Assembly: GCA_002729885.1 (NCBI GenBank)
Contig: PBUB01000033.1
Location: forward strand, 16,840 to 80,839
Reading direction: 5' to 3'
Source of the DNA: Spirochaetaceae bacterium
GTDB taxonomy: Bacteria > Spirochaetota > Leptospiria > Leptospirales > Leptonemataceae
Length of the DNA: 64,000 bases
How positions within the stretch are numbered: position 1 is the stretch's first letter; the number at the start of each line of letters is the position of its first letter. The notes beneath the pieces are model-generated. The model searched no databases and was not told the origin of the DNA. It saw only the letters and a list, made by a program, of their open reading frames with translations. Shown in pieces: positions 25,747-34,311 of this stretch. Made by a program: the position numbers and the translations under genes.

Positions 25747-26908
25747 GCTTTACAGTCTTTACCAGCTGTCGCTCCAGGGTAATGACTCCGTTCTCCGTTC
25801 GAATGGTATAAGGCATTCCTCGTAATCTAGGAGCCAGTAATCCGCGGAGAATCTGTCCGTCGGATAGAGTGATGATGACCGGAGAGCCTGAGAAATCCCG
25901 ACTTTCTGTGACAGAAGCTCCGGGTACCGGCGCATCCTTTTTCTGGATTTCCATTCTATCCTGGCGATGCTCCAGAGCTTCTCGGGCCTCCGGACTAATT
26001 TGTTGGGTAATCGTCTTTCCTTGATCCAGTTTCAGCGACGTTTCCGCATTCACCGGCACAACTGTAGTAGAGTCGCCATCGTTCACTGTAGCAAGCACCT
26101 GGCCTTCCAGAACATCCACGCGGTCTGCCTGGCCTCGACTCTGAACTCGGGCCACGGTTCCTACTATGCGATAAACTCCGTTGGGCGTTCGCACAGTCAC
26201 ATTCTTGGACTCATCGGAGGAGGAGATGGTCAGGGATCCATCGCGAAGATAGATCTCCATGCGCAGGGTATTCTTATCAATTTCGTGAAAATCCATCCTG
26301 GATGCCTCAAAGGTTAATCTGGTTTGATCCGAAAGCGAAAGGTCAAGGTAGCCATCTTCTTTCAGCAATGCGCTGTCCCCGGTGCGAATTTCCCCCGGAT
26401 TCGATACAAGTTCGCCGGAGCGCTGGATTGTCAATCCCCTGGACGAATCGATCGCCAGAGTGGGCGACGAGCCCGGACGCATCCAGAACCAGCCTGCGGC
26501 AAGAGCTAATAGAATGCTTGCGGCGGCAAGATAAGGTCGGTTCCTTCGCGCCCATGAAATTGGCGTTGGTTGCCTGTGGTTCTGGACGTCTTGGTGAGAA
26601 GTGTTCTGGTCCTGTTTTGCGATATGGTGCGATGGTTGTTTGCTGGCATTATTCTCGGGACCAGCTTGCAGACTCTCTTTCTTCTCACCAGGTGAGTCAT
26701 GGGATGATTCACCTGACTTCTTAGAAAGTGCCTCAGGCAATGATTCGCCTGACTTGTCCGCAGTTCCGGCCGCGATTTCCTCTTCAATGCGGCTCCATAG
26801 TTTATTCAATCGTTCTTCGGAAGGGGAGGGTTGCCCTTTCGCCAGCCTGGAAAATGGTTCAGGCCATTGGCTGCTGTCATCATGTAGAAAGGAGAGATCT
26901 TTTTTCAT
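25733..26908 (-). CDS. FecR-domain membrane protein, probable sigma-factor regulator
   Basis: 391 residues from ATG 26908, fixed by GGAGGG six bases upstream and a 4-base ATGA overlap with the sigma gene stop. Residues 1-110 are a hydrophilic cytoplasmic region rich in Ser, Gln and Glu. A single membrane segment follows (YLAAASILLALAAGWFWM), then a periplasmic FecR domain with SGELVSNPGEIRTGDSALLK, GYLDLSLSDQTRLTFEASRM and VRTPNGVYRIVGTVARVQ. The last 50 residues (342-391) form a small beta domain that reappears in the first protein of the operon. FecR-like proteins act as anti-sigma factors or activators of ECF sigmas; the cytoplasmic region would hold the adjacent sigma. Confidence 0.85.
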   Translation of the reverse strand: MKKDLSFLHDDSSQWPEPFSRLAKGQPSPSEERLNKLWSRIEEEIAAGTADKSGESLPEALSKKSGESSHDSPGEKKESLQAGPENNASKQPSHHIAKQDQNTSHQDVQNHRQPTPISWARRNRPYLAAASILLALAAGWFWMRPGSSPTLAIDSSRGLTIQRSGELVSNPGEIRTGDSALLKEDGYLDLSLSDQTRLTFEASRMDFHEIDKNTLRMEIYLRDGSLTISSSDESKNVTVRTPNGVYRIVGTVARVQSRGQADRVDVLEGQVLATVNDGDSTTVVPVNAETSLKLDQGKTITQQISPEAREALEHRQDRMEIQKKDAPVPGASVTESRDFSGSPVIITLSDGQILRGLLAPRLRGMPYTIRTENGVITLERQLVKTVKHVNQ

Positions 26909-27417
26909 GTCCATCCCTCCGTATCCAGTCCTGCAGCTTCCATTTCCCTGGCTACAACCTGCCTGGCTTTTTCCAGGTGGCGGTTCACCTGCCGAATCGA
27001 TAGATCCACCGCTGCAGCAATGGTTTCAGCATTCAGTTGTTCGTAAATGCGCATCTCCAGGATTGCGTCGGCCGGAGGCTTCAGGCTTTCCAGGGCACGC
27101 TGGATTGCTGCATGCAACTCTTCCAGAGAGTCCCCATCGGATGCCTCCGTGTGCGAAGCTGCGGAATAGAGCTGATCTGACTGTGCACTCTGCACCGGTA
27201 GCTTTTTCTTTTTTCTGTGATCCCGGCTCTTTCCCAGAACAAACTTCCAGGCAAGACCTCCGTGCACAGCCTCCAGTTTCTTCGATTGAATGTAGGCATG
27301 GAGAGCCACAAACCCTTCTTGAACCAGATCTTCCGCTTCTTCCATGCTATGACCTCGGCGGAATTGCAAGAATCGAATCATACCAGCCGCTTCCCGCTGA
27401 AAGATCTCCTGGAGCAT
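26905..27417 (-). CDS. ECF-type RNA polymerase sigma factor
   Basis: 170 residues from ATG 27417, supported by GAAGGG six bases upstream; an ATG at 27432 has no such site. The region-2 helix holds HSMEEAEDLVQEGFVALHAY, and region 4 near the C-terminus is a helix-turn-helix, NAETIAAAVDLSIRQVNRHL, followed by EKARQVVAREME. This is the two-domain layout of ECF sigma factors. It sits directly upstream of and overlaps the FecR-like gene, the standard arrangement for an envelope-stress or cell-surface signalling pair. No TonB-dependent receptor gene is nearby, so the classic siderophore circuit does not apply. Confidence 0.87.
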   Translation of the reverse strand: MLQEIFQREAAGMIRFLQFRRGHSMEEAEDLVQEGFVALHAYIQSKKLEAVHGGLAWKFVLGKSRDHRKKKKLPVQSAQSDQLYSAASHTEASDGDSLEELHAAIQRALESLKPPADAILEMRIYEQLNAETIAAAVDLSIRQVNRHLEKARQVVAREMEAAGLDTEGWT

Positions 27418-27435
27418 ATTCCGCCCTTCCATTGT

Positions 27436-27888
27436 TTACATGGCCGGCGGAGGGTTTTCGGACTCTTTTTTTTCTGGAAACAGATCCATAGAGTCCATGG
27501 CTTCGTACCGGATTTCCAGCGTCTTGCCCTCAATAGGCTCCTTTTCCAGAGCCTCGAACAAGGATTCCCGGGCTTTCTTCTCTTCGGGCAGTTCGATTCT
27601 AGGACCATCGCTGACGATTTCCAGGACTCGAACCACGATTGTTCTACCTGAGGTCAGAATGATCGTGCATTTGCGTGGAAAAGCCTGGTTTTCCACGGAT
27701 TGCACCCTTCTGGATTCGATTCGGGACAGATGACCGGAAGGACTACGCACTAGATAATACTGCCCGGTCCAGGCCTCAACAAGACCAATGAGTCGACTAC
27801 CATCCTTCAGATGCAGGATGGACTGAGAATCGGCCAGTGCCGGTAAGCTGAATAGAATCAGACCTACCGCCAGAAAAATACGCAGCAT
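27436..27888 (-). CDS. Secreted protein of unknown function, first gene of the sigma/FecR operon
   Basis: 150 residues from ATG 27888; a TTG at 27906 is possible. A signal peptide (MLRIFLAVGLILFSLPALAD) is cut near residue 20. Residues 24-66 form a small beta domain starting ILHLKDGSRLIGLVEAW, which aligns with the C-terminus of the FecR protein in the same operon (IITLSDGQILRGLLAP). A second degenerate copy may begin at TIILTSGRTIVVRVLE. The tail is acidic and proline-rich. Its stop is 18 bases from the sigma-gene start codon used here. It is a candidate periplasmic component of the signalling circuit. Confidence 0.65.
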   Translation of the reverse strand: MLRIFLAVGLILFSLPALADSQSILHLKDGSRLIGLVEAWTGQYYLVRSPSGHLSRIESRRVQSVENQAFPRKCTIILTSGRTIVVRVLEIVSDGPRIELPEEKKARESLFEALEKEPIEGKTLEIRYEAMDSMDLFPEKKESENPPPAM

Positions 27889-27961
27889 CCCACCAGGTTT
27901 CCGCAAAATACCGAATTAGAAAACTCAATTTTCTCTATTGAATATGTCTCTGGCATGTTCA

Positions 27962-27989
27962 GACGATGTTCGATTCCTGGCCTGTTTCC
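27962..27989 (-). promoter_or_regulatory. Candidate ECF-type promoter of the sigma/FecR operon
   Basis: On the minus strand GGAAAC (27989-27984) is followed after 18 bases by CGTC within TCGTCTGA. This resembles the GGAAC/CGTC layout of many autoregulated ECF promoters. It lies about 75 bases upstream of the first gene. The match is partial. Confidence 0.3.
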
Positions 27990-28073
27990 GGGGGTAACGT
28001 AACGTCTCCGGCAGAACGGGTTGTTCCGGCCTCCCTGCGGCGATTTACCCGGACCGGGGTCCCTACGGCAGTG

Positions 28074-28124
28074 GGATTAAAAAAATTGTCCCCGAAAAAA
28101 AAAGTACGTCCCGGGGTTTAATCC
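28074..28124. other. Long imperfect palindrome upstream of the large lipoprotein
   Basis: GGATTAA (28074-28080) pairs with TTTAATCC (28117-28124), and CCCCG (28090-28094) pairs with CGGGG (28112-28116), with an A/T-rich bulge and an A-rich loop. It lies 51 bases before the lipoprotein start in the divergent region 27889-28174, which otherwise shows no gene. It could be a mRNA leader structure or a protein site. Confidence 0.45.
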
Positions 28125-28174
28125 TGCCCATGTAGAGTTCAAAAAGCGGATTATCCGTAATTACAGGTTTTTTT

Positions 28175-30865
28175 ATGAATTCCATCGGCGCTAAAATCGC
28201 AAAGCTGACTATTCTGCTGGTCTCCACTCTGACATTCAGCCAGTGCTCCTTGATCTTCGGGGAACCGGATGAAACCCTGCTGGAGCTCCTGGCTCTAGCA
28301 GGCGGAGGCAACGGAGTCCTGGTGGCCGGACAGTCCGTGGATCTGGATGGAAACGGCACCACCGACGGCACAGTGCTGGATCGAGACGGCAATGGAGAGC
28401 CGGATTCCCTGGATCTGGACGGAGATGGAGAGCCGGATGTCTGGCTCATCGACCTGGACGGCGACGGGATTGCCGATGCCATTGATATGAATGGGGACGG
28501 GAATCCGGATTACTATATTTGTCTGATTGGTGGTATAAGCGTCACTACTGCGGCGGGCTGCTCTGGCAATGAAGTAGACTTTCTGGATGGTGACTCAGAC
28601 GGCACTGTAGATGGAATCGATACAGACGGAGATGGAACCAGCAACGACTCTATTCTCGCCGACATTCAAGCCGACGCGGTGCTCCCTACCATGGGAATCA
28701 GTCCGTCCGGAGGCACCTATGGAACCTCTCAGTCGGTGACGGCCACATGCTCTGATAACGTTGCCCCAGGGATGATCATTTATACCACCGATGGAAGTAC
28801 TCCTTCCAGCTCCAACGGTACGGTTCATTCTCCTTCCAGTGTTAACCTCACCATGGGAAGCTCTGGAAACGGAACGTATACCTTAAAAGCGATGTGTCGC
28901 GATGCAGCCGGAAACAATTCCACTGTCTCTACGGAAGTCTATGTAATCGACGATAATGTTCCTGCGATTACAGCGAACCTGGGCAGCAATTACGTGAGTA
29001 CCGGAGCCGGAGCGATCAATTCCACAACGTTGAGCTGGCAGTCCGATCGAAACGGATCCTACTCGGTGAGAATCAACTCTACAAGTTGCAGCGATGGAAG
29101 TACCATTGCTACAGGAACGGCCACAGCTTCAGTTAATGTGAATACAACTGTGAATGCCAGCGCCCTTTCCGGCGAAGGCAGTCATATTCTCCGGATCTGC
29201 GTTGTGGACTCGGGCAATGGACTCACTGGTTTTCAAACTATCAGTGTCGTTCGAGACGATACCGCTCCATCGGTAAACGCTACTCCTGGTAGCGGATCTT
29301 ACGGAAGTATTCCTTCTATCACTCTGTCCTGTTCTGATTCCGGTGCCTCCGGCTGCGATCGAATCGCCTATACTTCCGGAGAAGGAAGTGCTCCGTCGAA
29401 TCCCACCATTACAGGGACAAATGGCACCATTACCAATGGCAATCTGTATTCTACAGCTCTTTCGCCTTCGGACAATGCCGTGACCTATATTAAAGCTAGA
29501 GCCAGAGATCAGGCCGGCAACGTAGGCACGGTTATATCAGAGACGTATACTGTGGATACGGCGGTAGCTACTATCACTGTGAATAGCTATGATAGTCAGA
29601 TCGCAGGCTCGAGCAATTCCCAGATCTCCTGGCAAAGCAGTCGCGCTGGAACTTACCAGGTCCGCATCGGCGGCAGCGACTGTAGTTCCGGCTCTGCACT
29701 GAGCAATGGAAGCGGCAATAGTAATGTTACTGGCTCTATCAATGCAGGCGGACCCGATACTGTTACTACCATTTCATCTACGCATTTGAGCGAAGGCACG
29801 AATACTGTGCGAATCTGTGTTAGCAATTTGCTGGGCAACTATGGATCATCCACCAGAACCATAGGAAAGGATGCAACGAATCCTTCGGTATCGCTTACTT
29901 CGCCGGCCAGTGCAGGTCCGTTTCCGAATGGAGTGAATCTTACGGTAAACTGTTCTGATTCAGGGACGGGCGCTACGGGCTGCAGCAAGGTTGCCTACAC
30001 AGTAAATGGGACGGATCCCACCTTCTCGGGGACCAGTATCACGAACGGCTCCGAATATACAGGATCTGTAGCATTGCCAGATGGTAGCTATACAGTGAAG
30101 GTTCGTGCTGTGGATGGCGTGGGCAACATATCAAGCATTGTTTCCCAGGCGGTGGTTGTTGGAAAACCGGATGCTCCTGCATCCATTGAAGTCACCGTCA
30201 ATAATGGCCAGGCAACACTGGATTGGCCGGATGTAAGCGGGGCCACCAACTACTATGTCTATTACACCACCACTTCCGGTCAGACTTCCAGTGGAACAAA
30301 AGTGTCGGTAGGCTCGGCTACCAGCATCTATACAGTTACTGGACTAACCAATGGCACTACCTACTACTTCGCGGTGTCCACGGTTGAAGGAAGCGTGGAA
30401 GGGGATCTTTCCAGCGAAGTAAGCGCTGAGGTTCTGGATGCTCTGACTCCTTCTGAAGATGGGCTCTGGTGTATTCTGCAGTATCCTACCACTCATAATG
30501 GGGCCTTGCCTGTGAATGTTTACGGCCAGTTCTATATTCAGAACTACACAGATCTGAGCTCTGGAAATGATACCATGCCTTCGCATTTTAAGTTCCAGGT
30601 GGGCTATGGAGCGGCCGGATCCGATCCCAGAAACACTACCTGGACCTGGGCGGATGGAGCACCCAACCCTTCCTACTCGGGAGGCGGCAACAACGACGAA
30701 TGGTTCTACGCACTGGATGGTTTGCCCTCAGGAAGCTATTCTGTGCTGGTCCGTGTTTCCGGGGATGGAGGGCAGACCTGGCTCTACTGCGATAGCGATG
30801 GAACAGGTGGAGTCACAGACGCTCCGTTCAATCCTGCCAACGCCGGGTCATTTACGATCCCCTAG
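28175..30865 (+). CDS. Large repetitive surface lipoprotein with calcium-type DxDGDG repeats, CHB_HEX-like and fibronectin III domains
   Basis: 896 residues. The signal ends FSQC with Cys24 as the lipidated residue. Residues 55-160 hold repeated acidic loops (DLDGNG, DRDGNG, DLDGDG, DTDGDG), the type that bind calcium in thrombospondin-3 and dockerin repeats. Then two domain types alternate: A (about 170-260, 363-461, 570-665), resembling the chitobiase/HEX C-terminal module with IIYTTDGSTPSSS, and B (about 262-360, 463-565) with SWQSDRNGSYSVRI. A fibronectin-III domain (668-755) and a unique C-terminal domain with paired cysteines follow. It is probably displayed on the outer membrane as an adhesin or binding protein. 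It is divergent from the sigma/FecR operon and may be its target. Confidence 0.82.
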   Translation: MNSIGAKIAKLTILLVSTLTFSQCSLIFGEPDETLLELLALAGGGNGVLVAGQSVDLDGNGTTDGTVLDRDGNGEPDSLDLDGDGEPDVWLIDLDGDGIADAIDMNGDGNPDYYICLIGGISVTTAAGCSGNEVDFLDGDSDGTVDGIDTDGDGTSNDSILADIQADAVLPTMGISPSGGTYGTSQSVTATCSDNVAPGMIIYTTDGSTPSSSNGTVHSPSSVNLTMGSSGNGTYTLKAMCRDAAGNNSTVSTEVYVIDDNVPAITANLGSNYVSTGAGAINSTTLSWQSDRNGSYSVRINSTSCSDGSTIATGTATASVNVNTTVNASALSGEGSHILRICVVDSGNGLTGFQTISVVRDDTAPSVNATPGSGSYGSIPSITLSCSDSGASGCDRIAYTSGEGSAPSNPTITGTNGTITNGNLYSTALSPSDNAVTYIKARARDQAGNVGTVISETYTVDTAVATITVNSYDSQIAGSSNSQISWQSSRAGTYQVRIGGSDCSSGSALSNGSGNSNVTGSINAGGPDTVTTISSTHLSEGTNTVRICVSNLLGNYGSSTRTIGKDATNPSVSLTSPASAGPFPNGVNLTVNCSDSGTGATGCSKVAYTVNGTDPTFSGTSITNGSEYTGSVALPDGSYTVKVRAVDGVGNISSIVSQAVVVGKPDAPASIEVTVNNGQATLDWPDVSGATNYYVYYTTTSGQTSSGTKVSVGSATSIYTVTGLTNGTTYYFAVSTVEGSVEGDLSSEVSAEVLDALTPSEDGLWCILQYPTTHNGALPVNVYGQFYIQNYTDLSSGNDTMPSHFKFQVGYGAAGSDPRNTTWTWADGAPNPSYSGGGNNDEWFYALDGLPSGSYSVLVRVSGDGGQTWLYCDSDGTGGVTDAPFNPANAGSFTIP

Positions 30866-31085
30866 GAACCTGTGAGTGCGGGGATCGAGCCAGGGCTTTG
30901 CGGGCTCCGGGCTGTTTATAAGATCCAGCATCCAGAGCCCGGGATCCGGCGGGAGTCAATTCCATGGATTCAGGGGAAGTCTCCGATTATGGACAGGCTT
31001 CTGCCCCGGAGCAATGAAATCAGGATCTGTAGATACAGATTGTAAACGCGCTTATTTTCAGGAATTAGAATCGAAGCACTCCTCG

Positions 31086-31117
31086 GGCAGGATGGAAACA
31101 TCCTGCCTTTCTTTTTT
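31086..31117 (+). terminator. Intrinsic terminator after the large lipoprotein gene
   Basis: GGCAGGATG (31086-31094) and CATCCTGCC (31099-31107) form a perfect 9-base stem with a GAAA tetraloop, followed by TTTCTTTTTT. It is textbook for the plus strand, but lies 220 bases past the stop codon, leaving a long 3' untranslated region with no visible gene. Confidence 0.88.
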
Positions 31118-31126
31118 GCCCTTAGA

Positions 31127-32737
31127 TCAGTAGTCTTCCAGGATTCCGTCTATTTCATCGATGATCTGATATCGCATTTCCCGGAAAGGTTCCAGCTTCT
31201 TTTCTCTAAAAACTGACATCAACATATCGCCAAACCATCGCAGTCCTGTGCGAAACCGGCGACCCCTGCGAACGGAAAATCCCCACAGCCAGATCAGAAA
31301 AAAGAAAGTAATTCCAGAAATGATTCCAGCAACCAGCGAAGCATGCTGACTCAAAAGATAGCTGATGGTCCCTGCAGGAAAAGTCTGCTCGGGCCACTGA
31401 GAAGCCCAGTCTGCCAGAGGAGGCCAGGCGAAACGGGTGAGTGCCCAGTAGGTCAGACCGGCCAGAACAGGGTAGTTTATGAGCGATGTGAAGAATGCTC
31501 CAAGCACAGCCTTTTCATCGCCATCTACTCGTGGCATCTTCTTGATGTCGATTATGTACTTGCGAGCCAGGCCGGCCACCCGTCGGGGCAGGAAGCTGGT
31601 AATATATCCCGGGATAATCAATGGTAGTAGAAGGATGCCCTGAATCATGCTGAGTAGCCCGAAGCCCAGAGCTGACTTGGATTTTTCTCGGCGCACCACC
31701 GCGTCCCGCAAACCCGATGCCTGAAGCTTCTTTCTGTATGCGCGAATGGTATCTTTTAACGTTTCCAGCCGGCTGCGACCTTCGTCTGATTTGGCTGCCC
31801 GTTGAAATCCATCGGAAAGGTTCTTGCTGAGTCTGTATTTCTCTTTGATATTTCCAAAGGAGTTCATGTACTTTACGGGTGTAAGAATTAGAAGAGCGGT
31901 AGCTTCATCGATGATGTCAATCAGGCTCAGGTCATTGATAGAGATAATCAAATCATTGATTTCTGCTTCCAGGCGTCGCTTGCCTTCCACCATGATTCGC
32001 TTTTCCAGATCATTTCGCCTGGATTCGCTCTGGGACATGTAATCCGCTGGCAGCTCTACCAGGTCGCGAATACGAAAAGGCTTTCCGAAGATGAGGCAGA
32101 CCGAGCTCTGAAATTTGTTGATTCGATCGTAGTAATAGCCGTAGGGGACGATCTTTAGATTCAGCCGAAAATTGAACTGTTTTTCCGCCTGGATGACAGC
32201 GAACATGAATCCCAGTTTGATTTTGTTGAGTTTGCGAGAATCCGTAGAGCGACCCTCAGCATAGATATTGAACAGTCGACCGTCTACCAGATGATCCACC
32301 AGAAGCTGAATGGATTGATCGTTGGCCTGCTTTCGCTCTTCTTCAGAGACTTTAGTCAATGCTTGATCCTGTTTACGTGCAATGGGAATAAAAAGAGCAT
32401 GATCCCGCATCAAAGGGCCTACCACAGGAACATTGGTAAGGGTATCCTTGGCAGCTGTGGCGATGGGATGCCGCACAACCGTTAGCAGATTGAAGTAATC
32501 CAGAAAAGAGTTGGGATGATTTCCCACCAGTAGCACAGAACCATCCGGAGGAATGTTTTCCAGGCCAATTACATCAATCTCGGAGTGCTGAATGCTGGCT
32601 GCCGTTCGAAACAGCCAGCGAAAGGGAAAATAGAAGATACCGGCTTTTCTTCGCTGGGAATGAATACTTCTGTAGACTCGATAGGAATAGCCTTCCTTCT
32701 TTTTTCCAAACAATTTGCCCAGCACCGGAATTCTCAA
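31127..32737 (-). CDS. PlsC-like glycerol-phosphate acyltransferase family membrane protein
   Basis: 536 residues. The acyltransferase signature is VGNHPNSFLDYFNLL near residue 71 (the HPNxxxD variant found in GPT2-like enzymes), with IYAEGRSTD and IVPYGYYY as later motifs. Two or three membrane segments lie in the C-terminal 200 residues. It should transfer acyl chains onto glycerol phosphate or lysophosphatidate at the inner membrane. The start is a TTG, supported by AAGGAG six bases upstream, and it overlaps the folK stop codon in TTGA, so the two are translationally coupled. Confidence 0.83.
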   Translation of the reverse strand: MRIPVLGKLFGKKKEGYSYRVYRSIHSQRRKAGIFYFPFRWLFRTAASIQHSEIDVIGLENIPPDGSVLLVGNHPNSFLDYFNLLTVVRHPIATAAKDTLTNVPVVGPLMRDHALFIPIARKQDQALTKVSEEERKQANDQSIQLLVDHLVDGRLFNIYAEGRSTDSRKLNKIKLGFMFAVIQAEKQFNFRLNLKIVPYGYYYDRINKFQSSVCLIFGKPFRIRDLVELPADYMSQSESRRNDLEKRIMVEGKRRLEAEINDLIISINDLSLIDIIDEATALLILTPVKYMNSFGNIKEKYRLSKNLSDGFQRAAKSDEGRSRLETLKDTIRAYRKKLQASGLRDAVVRREKSKSALGFGLLSMIQGILLLPLIIPGYITSFLPRRVAGLARKYIIDIKKMPRVDGDEKAVLGAFFTSLINYPVLAGLTYWALTRFAWPPLADWASQWPEQTFPAGTISYLLSQHASLVAGIISGITFFFLIWLWGFSVRRGRRFRTGLRWFGDMLMSVFREKKLEPFREMRYQIIDEIDGILEDY

Positions 32738-33195
32738 AGCTTTCTCCTTGTTGCCTGTTTGAGCAGATCCTCCGGTGTCGTATCAAATTCCGCAAGTAGA
32801 ATCCGCAGGTATTCTCGGTCTCGGAGGCCAGGATGGGGAATGGTGAGACGGTCCGAATCCAGCCGTAGATCCCCATAAGTAAGGATATCCAGGTCAATTT
32901 CTCGGGGACCAAAGCGAATTCGCTTGATTCTGCCTATCTGGCTTTCATATTGTTTCAGAGTATCCAGTAATTCGTAGGGGCCAAGCTCGGTTTCTGTTTG
33001 AATAATTTGATTCAGGAAAGGGGGTTGCTCCTCTACCAGCAGAGGAGGGTTGTCCAGGATTTTTCCCTTTTTGATTATATGAATCTTCGGGTTTCGATCA
33101 ATCAGATAGTAAGCATGGGCCATATGGGCCTCTCGATTGCCCATGTTGCTGCCCAGAGACAGAAAGCAGGGAACTCGCTGCCGTGCTTCGTTCAT
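32734..33195 (-). CDS. folK: 6-hydroxymethyl-7,8-dihydropterin pyrophosphokinase
   Basis: 153 residues, normal for FolK. FLSLGSNMGNREAHMAHAYY near the N-terminus and RFGPREIDLDILTYGDLRL with IPHPGLRDREY (the ATP and pterin site) are diagnostic. It transfers pyrophosphate from ATP to 6-hydroxymethyl-dihydropterin in folate synthesis in the cytoplasm. The ATG overlaps the stop of the DnaC-like gene (ATGA) and its own stop overlaps the acyltransferase start, so the three form one coupled operon. No other folate gene is in the window. Confidence 0.93.
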   Translation of the reverse strand: MNEARQRVPCFLSLGSNMGNREAHMAHAYYLIDRNPKIHIIKKGKILDNPPLLVEEQPPFLNQIIQTETELGPYELLDTLKQYESQIGRIKRIRFGPREIDLDILTYGDLRLDSDRLTIPHPGLRDREYLRILLAEFDTTPEDLLKQATRRKL

Positions 33196-34121
33196 GAAAT
33201 GGAGCGACTCTCCCGCAGGCGATAATCCTCTCCGTCCAGATGGATTTCAATACATACCTGCTTCAATCGAGAATAGACGCGGCCACCGAAGAGCTCCTTC
33301 CAGGAATCCATGGGCTCGTTGGATGTTAGAATAGTGAGAAGATTCTTTTCGTAGCGGCTATCGATGAGATCGTACAGAGTTGAGTTCACCCAGGGGCTTT
33401 CTCGATGCACTCCAAAGTCGTCTATGACCAGCGCTTCATAGGAAGCCAGTTCCTTCTCTATTCGCCCCCCCATGCCATAGGAATCGCTGGAAGTGTTAAA
33501 GGACTCCCGGATCTTATTCAGGATGTCTCGGCTGATTTTAGCATAGTGCGCTTCCACCTGATAGAGCCTTATGAGCTCATTTACAATCGTACAGGCAATG
33601 TGGGTCTTGCCAGTACCGGTGGAGCCGTAAAGATACAGGCCCTGGATATCCGGAGCATCTGGATCTTTTCTACGGCCATACTGATAGATGATTTCTACAG
33701 CATGGTCCATGGCAATGAGCAGGCTGATCCCTGGATCCTTTGTATCCAGGGTATCCAGAAACCGGTTCTGGAAACGGGAAGGGACCCCGGATCTTCGATT
33801 TAAGCGAATAATGCGTTCCAGGGCCAGATAGGCCTCCCGGGCCGGGCACGGCACCATGGCATTCTGGCCTTCATCAAAATACATGAACGGGGCCTGCCCA
33901 CCGCATCTGCATCTCTGCCGATTGCAGTTGCAGATCTCATAGGCCCCCATCCGTCCGGCCCGGGGATCAAATAGTATTCCCAGGCCCTGGCATTCAGGGC
34001 ATCCTTCTACGCCATAACGGGGTGCATTGGCCTGCAGTCTGGCCCGCAGGCTGGCCGCACCATTTTCTTGCTTTCTTTTGGGATCAGGGCTCGTCATATC
34101 CGACATAAAGGGGAATTTCAC
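33192..34121 (-). CDS. DnaC/IstB-like AAA+ ATPase with N-terminal zinc-binding region
   Basis: 309 residues. The N-terminal region has clustered cysteines (CPECQG, CNCNRQRCRCG) suggestive of zinc binding. The ATPase core has Walker A YGSTGTGKTH and Walker B ALVIDDFG, then a sensor segment LTILTSNEP and an R-rich C-terminus (GGRVYSRLKQ). This is the DnaC/DnaI helicase-loader family. A chromosomal helicase loader is the likely role, since no IS21 transposase is beside it. The GTG start at 34121 has AGAAGG close upstream; ATG 34106 is an alternative. It is the first gene of the operon with folK. Confidence 0.83.
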   Translation of the reverse strand: MKFPFMSDMTSPDPKRKQENGAASLRARLQANAPRYGVEGCPECQGLGILFDPRAGRMGAYEICNCNRQRCRCGGQAPFMYFDEGQNAMVPCPAREAYLALERIIRLNRRSGVPSRFQNRFLDTLDTKDPGISLLIAMDHAVEIIYQYGRRKDPDAPDIQGLYLYGSTGTGKTHIACTIVNELIRLYQVEAHYAKISRDILNKIRESFNTSSDSYGMGGRIEKELASYEALVIDDFGVHRESPWVNSTLYDLIDSRYEKNLLTILTSNEPMDSWKELFGGRVYSRLKQVCIEIHLDGEDYRLRESRSIS

Positions 34122-34198
34122 AGCCTTCTATGTGCAAAAGAAAAAAATGAATTCCCCTGAAATATTTATCTGCCACCGTTGATTTGGACCCAAAATAT

Positions 34199-34206
34199 CC
34201 CGATAG
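34199..34206 (+). promoter_or_regulatory. Candidate sigma-28-like -10 element upstream of fcpA
   Basis: CCCGATAG resembles the sigma-28 -10 box GCCGATAA/T and lies 106 bases before the fcpA start. A matching TAAA -35 box is not present at the expected distance, so support is weak. Confidence 0.25.
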
Positions 34207-34311
34207 AATACCGTGAACGGAGGAAAATCCGGCCGTACACCGTTTTTCGGAAAGGAAAAGGGTCTACTGGCAGGAGAGAATCCAAAAACAATGACAGGTA
34301 AGGTGCGAGAT

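Noticed and set aside
26601..27491. A 296-codon plus frame across the sigma and FecR genes.
   Set aside because: It is antisense to two overlapping, well-recognised genes, and its composition (Pro, Ser, Cys-rich) is that of a shadow frame.
34213..34311. N-terminal extension of the fcpA frame.
   Set aside because: The extension overlaps the promoter region and would hide the signal peptide; ATG 34312 has AAGGTG and a signal sequence right after it.
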